A stretch of 64,000 bases of DNA from Bathymodiolus brooksi (taxonomy: Eukaryota; Mollusca; Bivalvia; Mytilida; Modiolidae). The translations under genes were made by a program, and so were the position numbers. The notes beneath the pieces are model-generated. The model saw nothing but the letters and a program-made list of their open reading frames with translations, searched no databases and had not been told where the DNA came from. Of the stretch, positions 23,597 through 35,500 are shown piece after piece. Location of the stretch: assembly GCA_963680875.1 (NCBI GenBank), contig OY804578.1:98857689-98921688 (forward strand), in the 5' to 3' direction. Numbering within the stretch: position 1 is the stretch's first letter; each line of letters starts with the position of its first letter.

Positions 23597-26500
23597 CTGT
23601 AAATGAAATAGATACACGTGCAATAAATAACAACAAGAATTGGTACAACAATAGGAACCTGTAAATAAAATAGATACACGTGCAATAAATAACAACAAGA
23701 ATTGGTACAACAATAGAAACCTGTAAATAAAATAGATACACGTGCAATAAATAACAACAAGAATTGGTACAACAATAGGAACCTGTAAATAGAATAGATA
23801 CACGTTCAATAAATAACAACAAGTATTGGTACAACAATATGAACCTGTAAATAAAATAGATACACGTGCAATAAATAACAACAATAATTGGTACAACAAT
23901 AGGAACCTGTAAATAAAATAGATACACGTGCAATAAATAACAACAAGAATTGGTACAACAATAGGAACCTGTAAATAAAATTGATACAGGTGCAATAAAT
24001 AACAACAAGAATAGGTACAACTATAGGAACCTGTAAATAAAATAGATACACGTGCAATAAATAACAACAAGAATTGGTACAACAATAGGAACCTGTAAAT
24101 AAAATTGATACAGGTGCAATAAATAAAAACAAGAATTGGTACAACAATAGGAACCTGTAAATAAAATTGATACAGGTGCAATAAATAACAACAAGAATAG
24201 GTACAACTATAGGAACCTGTAAATAAAATAGATACACGTGCAATAAATAACAACAAGAATTGGTACAACAATAGGAACCTGTAAATAAAATAGATACACG
24301 TGTAATAAATAACAACAAGAATTGGTACAACAATAGGAACCTGTAAATAAAATAGATACACGTGCAATAAATAACAACAAGAATAGGTACAACAATAGAA
24401 ACCTGTAAATAAAATAGATACACGTGCAATAAATAACAACAAGAATTGGTACAACAATAGGAACCTGTAAATAAAATTGATACCCGTGCAATAAATAACA
24501 ACAAGAATTGGTACAACAATAGGAACCTGTAAATAAAATAGATACACGTGTAATAAATAACAACAAGAATTAGTGCAACAATAGGAACCTGTAAATAAAA
24601 TAGATACACGTGCAATAAATAACAACAAGAATTGGTACAACTATAGGGACCTGTAAATAAAATAGATACAACGTGTAATAAATAACAACAAGAATTGGTA
24701 CAACAATAGGAACCTGTAAATAAAACAGATACACGTGCAATAAATAACAACAAGAATTGGTACAACTATAGAAACCTGTAAATAAAATAGATACACGTGT
24801 AATAAATAACAACAAGAATAGGTACAACTATAGGAACCTGTAAATAAAATAGGTACACGTGCAATAAATAACAATAAGAATAGGTACAACTATAGGAACC
24901 TGTAAATAAAATAGGTACACGTGCAATAAATAACAATAAGAATAGGTACAACTATAGGAACCTGTAAATAAAATAGATACACGTGCAATAAATAACAACA
25001 AGAATTGATACAACAATAGGAACCTGTAAATAAAACAGATACACGTGCAATAAATAACAACAAGAATTGGTACAACAATAGGAACCTGTAAATAAAACAG
25101 ATACACGTGCAATAAATAACAACAAGAATTGGTACAACTATAGGAACCTGTAAATAAAATAGATGCACGTACAATAAATAACAACAAGAATAGGTAGAAC
25201 TATAGGAACCTGTAAATAAAATAGGTACACGTGCAATAAATAACAATAAGAATAGGTACAACTATAGGAACCTGTAAATAAAATAGGTACACGTGCAATA
25301 AATAACAATAAGAATAGGTACAACTATAGGAACCTGTAAATAAAATAGATACACGTGCAATAAATAACAACAAGAATTGATACAACAATAGGAACCTGTA
25401 AATAAAACAGATACACGTGCAATAAATAACAACAAGAATTGGTACAACAATAGGAACCTGTAAATAAAACAGATACACGTGCAATAAATAACAACAAGAA
25501 TTGGTACAACTATAGGAACCTGTAAATAAAATAGATGCACGTACAATAAATAACAACAAGAATAGGTACAACTATAGGAACCTGTAAATAAAATAGATAC
25601 ACGTGCAATAAATAACAACAAGAATTGGTACAACAATAGGAACCTGTAAATAAAACAGATACACGTGCAATAAATAACAACAAGAATTGGTACAACTATA
25701 GGAACCTGTAAATAAAATAGATACACGTGCAATAAATAACAACAAGAATTGGTACAACTATAGGAACCTGTAAATAAAACAGATACACGTGCAATAAATA
25801 ACAACAAGAATTGGTACAACTATAGGAACCTGTAAATAAAACAGATACACGTGCAATAAATAACAACAAGAATTGGTACAACAATAGGAACCTGTAAATA
25901 AAATAGATACAGGTGCAATAAATAACAACAAGAATTGGTACAACAATAGGAACCTGTAAATAAAATAGATACACGTGCAATAAATAACAACAAGAATTGG
26001 TACAACTATAGAAACCTGTAAATAAAATAGATACAACGTGTAATAAATAACAACAAGAATTGGTACAACAATAGGAACCTGTAAATAAAATAGATACACG
26101 TGCAATAAATAACAACAAGAATTGGTACAACAATAGGAACCTGTAAATAAAATAGATACACGTGCAATAAATAACAACAAGAATTGGTACAACTATAGGA
26201 ACCTGTAAATAAAATAGATACACGTGCAATAAATAACAACAAGAATAGGTACAACTATAGGAACCTGTAAATAAAATAGATACACGTGCAATAAATAACA
26301 ACAAGAATTGGTACAACAATAGGAACCTGTAAATAAAATAGATACACGTGTAATAAATAACAACAAGAATTGGTACAACTATAGGAACCTGTAAATAAAA
26401 TAGATACACGTGCAATAACATTAAAAACATGCTGATGTTCATTCTTATTCAAATTTGAGGTTTCTTTTGGTTTTTCTTTATTATATCTTGCCAATTCACA

Positions 26501-29500
26501 TAGTGACATTCTGTATCAGGTTAGATTTTTCAGAGGTCACACATGTAACGTGACTATTAAGTGACAAACATAACATAGATATATGATAAGAGCAGAGAGG
26601 TTTTAAACGTGAATGAAGGATTATCTGACATGAACAAATTCCGAATTCGTTAGATGCTGGTGGATCGTTACATAAAACATAAAAGAATTGAATTAGACTA
26701 GCATAAACATCCGAATTTAGTCCAAAAACATTTTGCGGAGAATAGTCAAGATAAAGTCAATACATACTCCCATAAACATCGCACGACTGTTCACTAATAG
26801 ACTGTTGTATATATCTTGTTTATCTAGATTGTCAATTATGTCCTATGATATTTTGTCTAATGTTTTCATGAAAAACAAATATTAATAGATTTCTTAATAT
26901 CGAAGTATATCTAGATACGGGAGTCCTACACAAAGGTTTAGCCATGGTGATTTCTCAAGCTGACAACTCACGGTATTAGATTTGCATGGCAGCATTGTCG
27001 TGGGAGATCGATTCTGTTTAGCACAATAAGCCATAAGGAGCAATATATAATGAAACATTCATTTTCAATAATTTACCGAACTTTACTTTAATTCGGTGTT
27101 GTATATATTGTTATAAAGATCTACATTTACACAAAAACACGAGGAAACAAAGCAATTTCTATCGTCAAGCCGAATGTTCGTTACCATGGAAAAATGTAAG
27201 CTGTCGTTTAAATGGTTAGCTTGTTCCAAGAAAAAATCGAAGAATTCGAATGCTATAAATCAATGCTGATTTTTGTTTTTGTTTTTGGTACTAATACAGC
27301 AGATATGTAATTAATCCAAGCGGATCTATGACCTCCATATAGTGGTTGTGAGACGATATGCTAATTATTATTTTATAGAGCGCTCGGAAAGCAGTTACAT
27401 ATACCCATGATATATTTCATTGTTTGTCATGTCAATTACAAAAATGATAAGTGTATTTATAGTAATAACTCTTATTTGTCGTTCAGCCTGACACATGATA
27501 AAATCTAACATACCTACTATAGACATACACAATGCAACTGTCATAGCAATGCTTATTGTACTTTTAAAGCAAAAACAAAATATGTATAATGTACAATGTA
27601 TAGTTATCCTTATTTTAATGTAAACGAGGGATGAAAAAATACATTAAATTGTGTGCTGCATACCAATTAATAACAATGAGTCGGGAAGAAGAGCTTGAAG
27701 ATACCAAAGGTGTAATAAGAATCCGTAAATCAAAGAAGAACAGACAACACAATGACCAAAAGAAAAAACACAAAAGGACAAACAACGATCTACAAAACAA
27801 ACACATAAAACTAAAGATCGAGTAAAACGAACACCACTAAAAACCGGGGTGAACTCAGGTGTTCCGGAAGGGGGTGTAGTTTCTTCTCCATCAGTGGCAC
27901 CCGTCGTGTTAATCTAGTTACAAATCCGGTGATAAGTCATGAACGAGGAAAGGACCGGGAAGTGTTTACCATCATATTAACAATTATTTCATTTAGGACT
28001 AATCCATGTATGTTGTCAAATCTGTGTTTAACCTCTATAATGCTATATAACAGTTAGATGTTATTATTGTCATCCACAGTTTTACTCTAGAAATTACCTT
28101 ATATGAATCTGTAATTTTATTTTTATTTCTATAACGAAATATTAGAACTGTTGAAGCTGTCAACCCGTAAAATATCCAAGCAGTAAAACTAAATATTCCA
28201 ATAAGTGAAGCGATGTCAAAAGGTAGAACTAGAAGTGTTGATATAATAACCTGAAAAAAAAACCAATCAAAATATATTTTAACATATTAGTAAAATAAAG
28301 TTAAAGAACGATGGTCGAATAACTGGGTTTCATTAAAAAAAAATCACTGAACACAAAAAGAACCACGATATATACTGATGAAAAATACAAGTAGGACAGG
28401 CAAAACGATGTGGCGGGGTCAAGCCGGTTACTGTGGTCTCAAAACCACTCTTGATAACGTGACCCGTTATACAATTGTCATATATCAAATATTGGGCATT
28501 GATTAGTCATTACTAGATGACACAACTAACCGGCAGCATGATAAATAAAGCAACACGGGATACAGGGTCTTATTGAATAGGGTACGTTAATATTTAAAGA
28601 TTAGAACGGTCAAGTAATCGTTTGACCTTTATTAACCATATCTTCATTCCAAATATTACTTAGAAATATCTGAAATCGATAAATTAAATAGTGAACCTAT
28701 TAGACATTATTCTGAAAACAATCTATTATTTATCAAAATTGAAAAGGTTTTATAATATTAATATATTCACATGTGAACAAATTTTATTTAAATTCATACA
28801 TACAAATTAGGGGCCGCCGTGGAAGTGAAGTGAACGTATGGTAGTTGGATTTACAACTACCGAAGCAATCAGTGCCTATCATCACTAAAGTTCTGAGTTC
28901 GAATCCTGGTCATGGCAAGGTGTACTCGATACAACATTATGTAGTGACGTTTGTCAGGGACTTGCGACATGTCGGTGGTTTTCTCTGGGTACTACGATTT
29001 ACTTTATCAATAAAATTGACCGCCACGATATAACAGAAATATTGTTGAAAGTGAAGTTGAACACCATGACCATATATTCACACGAGAAAAAAAATATATG
29101 AAAGATCATAATTAAATGCATACATAGAATGTAATTTTTTTCAAGAAGTTTCTCAATATTTGTGAGGAAATCAAACTTTTTAAGTAAACATTTGAAGAAT
29201 TGTACAAACATATCAAATACCTAACATTTCAAATGTTAATTTTATAAATTAATTCTTCATCTTTGGTCTAATTGTTTATCCCCAAACAAATGTTTTTATC
29301 CTATTTTTATATTTCAACCACCAACATACAAAGATATGTAAGATCATATTTAAGCAAATAAATGAAAATTGCTAAACCATTAAGACAGAAGAAGCAATTA
29401 CATTGTTGCTATTCCCTTGAGTCAGTAGAAGCAATGACATACATGTTATTCCATTGAGTCAGTAGAAGCAATTATATTCTTGCCATACCATTAACTCAGT

Positions 29501-32500
29501 AAAAATAATTACATTTTTGCTATGCCCTTCAGTTAGTAGAATCAATAACGTTCTTGCCATAAAACTGGGTCAGTAGTAGCAATAACGTTCTTTCCATACA
29601 TACCATCAGGCCAGTAGAAGCAATAACGTTACTGCCATATCGTCAGGTCAGTAGAAGCAATAACGTTACTGTCATATCGTCAAGTCAGTAGAAACAATAA
29701 CGTTATTGCCATACCGTCAGGTCAGTAGAAGCAATAACGTTACTGCCATACCGTCAGGTCAGTAGAAGCTATAGCGTTCTTTCCATACCGTCAGGTTAGT
29801 AGAAGCAATAACGTTATTGACATACCGTCAAGTCAGTAGAAGCAATAACGTTCTTGCCATACCGTCAAGTAGGTAGAAGCAATAACGTTATTGCCATACC
29901 GTCAAGTCAGTTGAAGCAATAGCGTTCTTCCCATACCGTCAAGTCAGTATAAGCAATAACGTTATTCCCATACCGTCAAGTCAGTATAACCAATAACGTT
30001 CTTCCCATACCGTCAAGTCAGTAGAAACAATTACATTCCTGCAATAAACTTAAATCTGTTGAAGCAATTACATTCTAGCCATAATCTTCAGTTAGTAGAA
30101 GCAATAATATTCTAGGTATAGCAAATTACTGTATAAATCATGGAAGGTATTGGTGTATATCTACGCAGATGTAAGTAGGACAATCCTGAGGGTAAGTGAC
30201 CATCCCGAGAAGCAACATAGCAAAGTCTGAAATATAATATTGAATCAAATTAAAATCTTGTCGTTCAGAGAGAAAGAGATAACATGTTTTTTTTCTTCTG
30301 CATAATAAATGCATAACGAGATGTTGTGCCAACTTTGATTTGGTTGGTCTGGTTTATGGTGTTTAACGCCACTTTCAACAATATTTCATATATATCGTGG
30401 CGGACAATTTCATTGGTGGAGGAAACCGGAGTACCCGGAGAAAACCACCTACCTGTCGCAAGTCACTGACAAACTTTATCACATAATGTTGCATCGAGTA
30501 CAGCTGGCTTGAGCGGGATTCGAACTCACAACGTTTGAGGCGATAGGCACTGATTGCATAGGTAGTTATAAATCCAACTGCCATACGACCACGATGGCCA
30601 CACTTGTATGTGTTGTTGCACAAATACGCGACATAGAAACCATGTATCTAAGAGTAAAATTCAACGTACAAACAGTCAAATCCGTGATTTAAGTCGGCAA
30701 ATACAAAATACCGATCCATATATCTGTTCAAAAGTTAGTAAATTTAATCAACCAAAACTATTAAGACTGAATCTTCTCGCCGACTTGTTTCTTTATTCAT
30801 ATTAAGCTAAGTCTGCTTCATATCTTAAACCTACACATAGAAATTGAGAGCAAGTACAGGTTTAAAACGAAAGTCAACGACAATACAAATGATTTTAATT
30901 TTCCCATTGTGAACTTTCCATTTATATATAATAACATTCCAACAGTACCTGTATATGGTGTATGCATTTCGAAAGTTCCTAAAATCCTATTACTACATTT
31001 GTTTTGCATATTATGTACAGGACTGGAAATACCGCTATCATCAAAGTCATGACGTATTTTGTATGGTTGTATAGCCTAATTGGTGATATCAGACGTTTTC
31101 GTAAGGATACTAAGTAAATTTACTATAAATTTACCTACCTTCCACTTGCAAATAATGTACCATTAGCTGACCCAAAACAAGAACATACTACAAACACTGG
31201 AATAATCCATGGCATGACTGCTAACATTCTATGCCCCCATATCTGAAAGAGAAAACCATGTTGTATATATATTTGATAATGTGTTATAGGAATTTAAATA
31301 TTAACAATGAAACATAGCTACGTTCAAACATTCCTGGACTCGGATTCGTGAAGTCGAATATTAATGTGCACAAAAATGGATAATGACACAATTTGCAGGG
31401 CTTCTCAAGGAAACAACGGGGAAGAACTAGTCATTTCCTTTGATTTCACGATTCGCTGTGTAGATGATGTCCTTTCACTACATTTGTTTGGTGGTTATGT
31501 TGGTGGTATCTATGGCATTATATTTGATATAAAGAATACTACAGCTATGGCTAAATCTGCTCCATACCTTGAACATCTAGAAATTGACAATGAGCGCCGA
31601 TTGAGAACGCACCATTTCGACAAAATGGAGGATTTTATTTTACCATTCTGAACTTTCCATTTATATATAGATAAAATGAAAACGCAGATATCTGATTTAG
31701 TGCTGACGACGTATTTCTAGCGTAACCTTCACCAGGTACGCTCAAAATCGAAAGATTGGTAAGTTTAAAAAAATTGAATATAGCAATATTCCAGCAACGC
31801 GTGGAGCATACATCTCTCAGTTGATATTCCAGAACGTGACCTACCTATCACGATTTGCTGGATACAGGGTTGCTCCTTTAAGGAAGGTAATCAATTTGAT
31901 AGCATTACGGTTGCCCATTACAAAATATATGTGATACTATAGTCACAATTTTGTCTTCATTGTCTTTCATGACTGGATATTTAACAAGAGACACACGGTT
32001 GCTGCCACAAGTGGAATTGGAACTTCTTGCCCTTCTGGAGAGCACGAGTTCTCGCTTGTTTTTAGTGGAGTTCATGTTGTTCATTTTATCCAATTACATG
32101 TCTTCATGTTGTTTGCTCGGTGATGTGGTATTCGCTAGGATTTTCGCTTAAAAAAGATGCTCAGCTCGCAATTTCTGTCTATGAGTTTCGTCTTTTATTC
32201 ATGCTATGCTTACGTATACTGGTGTCCAACGCGAATTCTATATCATATAAATTGTCCCACGAGCAATGAGTGGAGAGCATCAGAGCGTGACTATCCGTCG
32301 GTTATCGATGATGTCTCAATGTAAGAAGAAAATTCCGACTGTTACGTCAATAAAAAGATCGTAAAGTAAAATGAAAATGTGTATGTTTTATACTGTCACA
32401 GTGAAAGGAAGCTTGATTGAATACTATGGTAGTTAATTTTGAAGTTTATTATATACATGCATGTACCGTAGAATATGCTTTAAAGAATCCAAACATAGCC

Positions 32501-35500
32501 AGAAATCATGGGTACTTTTGCTCATGCATATTCATAAGCCAAATCGCGTCATGTATGACGTCAGCAAAAAAAACGTTGAACCATATTTGGAAGACGCTGA
32601 TCAATGAACGCTGATGAAAACTCATATCTATTTATTATTAATAATATTTCATCAGTTTTGATCACATAAATAACTTCATATAATTATTTGTGATCGTATC
32701 AAAATTAATTGTCATCATATGTTCATTAGGAACTCGATGATGTGTGTGAAAGATCGAAAATATATGCACTGCCCCCCCCCCCCCCCCCTTTTTCACGATC
32801 AATTAAATAAATAAAAATATGTAAATAAAAAATATATTGTACATTTTTTTTTTCTATATCTGCCCCACATAAGTATTAACTATATCATTGAAATCGCTTA
32901 GTATATAGATTTTATATTGTTAAATTTTTTGAATGTGCTTACTACAAGTATTCAATGTTTTGTTGATATTGTATAATGAACATTCATCGAATTCAAATGT
33001 ATCATTATAAAAAGTTTGTTCACCCTTCATGGAGCCTCGATTTAATTATTTTCTATATTTAAACCGGTGTCGACAATGATTGACTATTTTTCAGCAGATA
33101 ACAATTCGAGTTTTAATGAAAACACACGTTACCCTTCAAGTGGCCCTTACAGAAGCTGACATTTCCCAAAATCTGACTATTTCAATCTTCCTGGGAACCG
33201 TGGAAACAAATTTTATTCAAATAATGTGTGAAAAAAGAGATAGATCTACACCGGAAGTTTCCGTATTTGGTTCAGAAAATAGTGCGCATCCATGGTAAAC
33301 AATTAAAAAAATGGTCAGAAGTCGACTAAGATTTGGATTCTGCAGTGATATCCATATTAGAATTCACAGAAATATGCCTTGTTTTTAAAATAGTGTGGGA
33401 ACCGCGAATAATTTATACATCTAGCTAAAATTTGCTGTGCTTGTTTTTACCGGTGTAATGTCAAATATTTCACCTCAGAAAAATGCCCGCACCCCCCAAC
33501 AAAGTATTTCTTTAAGAAATCTTTGTAAAAATTTCTGGCTTGAAGAAACCGCCATCTTGGATATGCAAATGAGCAAACTACCCATGATTTCTGGATATGA
33601 TGTGTAAGTTGAGATCAATTGCAATACCAAGCCATCGAATGGAATGAATTATCGCTCAGCTCATCTGATTAAGCAGATTTAAGAATTTATTACCTTAGCC
33701 TATTTAAGATGTCCTGTTTAGACTCATTGGCGCTTTTGATCCCAAATAATTTTGAATTATTTAGCTTTCCAGTTTTTCCACTTTGGGTGTTCTTGTGCGA
33801 TGTTGTGCAAACAACGCATCGTGCTCGCTGTGTTGGATATATACACGTTTATCTCATATTGTATAATGTTAAAAGTTCCCATCAGATAAACATCAGGGAT
33901 CTTTAATGAGTCATTTCTCTATACTGAAATATGCATACCACGAAGATTCATGCCAAAATACAGTCGCAAGTTTACTGCTGATTCATATGCAATAAAAGAT
34001 TTAATAAAAAAAAAGATAGATATCAAATTTAGTGCGCACGGCGCGTTCCTGGAAAAATCTTCATATTTCTCCATTACAGCAATAGGTGGTATTCAGACAT
34101 CCCCTACGACTTCTAATATATGGGATTTGAAAGGACGTAAACGTGCTATACATACCACAGCTACTGCATCCGCTTCTAGAATTTCAAGCTTGGTCAGGAC
34201 AGAAAAATATCCTACATTTACTGATATATATACTAGTGTTACTAAAGGTATTGCTATACATATAGCCCTTGGTATATTTCTACAAAAAATATAAGAAGAC
34301 AATATATTATATTAGTTCCCGAAAGATCCAGTAGTATTTAAACTGCTTGACAAAATTAAAAGTCCCTGTTGTATTAGACAAACATAAGCACATTATTATC
34401 AAATGTACATCCAACACTTTAGTCGTTCTCATTTTCATATATATTCAATTCATATACTTCTAGTGATGTAGCATAAATAAAATCTACCAATGAATTAACA
34501 CGACGGGTGTCACTAGTGGAGCAGGAACTGTTAACCTTTCGGGGCACATGAGTTCACCCCCGGACTCATGTTCCTCAATATTTAGTATTCTGTGTAGTGT
34601 CTTGTAGATTATTGTTTGTTCTTTTGTCCTTTTTCTTTGGGACATTGTATGGTCTGTCCTTCTTTGATTTGCGGCTTATAATTACCCCTGTGGTATCTTC
34701 AAGCCCTTCTTAGATTAACACTTTGATCTTTTTCAAGAGAAACAAATTGTGTGCCTTTTACTTGCCGGTTTGTTCATATATAATAATACTTGTAACATGA
34801 ACGCATTCTGTTCCTTTGATCTTTTTTATGGTTTTTTATACCAGAATATAAACAACAGCTAAGAACTTTGAAATAATACACACAGGTGTGAGATACTGCA
34901 CACTTTAAATTTGAGGTGTGGTGTAGTTTTATTACTCTCAGAGAGCCGTGCAATAATCAACGACCTAGATGTGATATTGCATGGTTTCATTTTACAACTA
35001 ATTTATATTGCGGTTTTCCGAGCTAAACGGTTAAACAATATCAAGCTTTGCGTTCGATTGTTTAGCTGTTTAACTCGGAAAAACCGTGGTATAAATATTA
35101 ATTATATGCATTAAAACACCAGTATGTGGCAAGCTAATACAATCTATAATAAGAAATACAAACAGGATAAATACATACGGATAAAGCGATTTATATCGAA
35201 GTGTTCCTAAACGAAAATAAGCTTAGTTCGATTTTTTAATTATACAGATGATATATCGGCATTGCATCAATCTAAATAAAATAAGAAATTAGAAAAGAGT
35301 TTTTTTTTCCTTGTTTTTTCCTTTTGCGATACTCTTACAGCATTCCGCATGGGGCCATTTCATTTGGCCTGCCATACGTCTTTGACTGTTCAATCATATG
35401 CAAGACATTTAGATATAATATCCAATAAAAAAAATGCCTTTGAGTGTACTCGGATGTGATACCTTAAGATACTGTAGGCTCATCGTTAATTGGTCGGTTG

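Noticed and set aside
23369..24640. 423-codon minus-strand ORF and its many overlapping companions up to 26.5 kb
   Set aside because: These are by-products of a 62-bp unit without stops. Only the last 57 codons or so are the real exon 11; I describe the array instead of a 423-aa gene.
23561..26416. CRISPR-like array
   Set aside because: Units are contiguous with no unique spacers, lie in a eukaryotic intron, and derive from the neighbouring exon.
23561..26416. Recursive splice sites (AG|GT in every unit)
   Set aside because: AG is followed by GTTCCT, a poor 5' splice site. A recursive site would need something close to GTAAGT.
34093..34302. Stand-alone 69-codon gene
   Set aside because: Its central part is transporter exon 7 with splice sites at 34279 and 34156; the flanking codons are intron.
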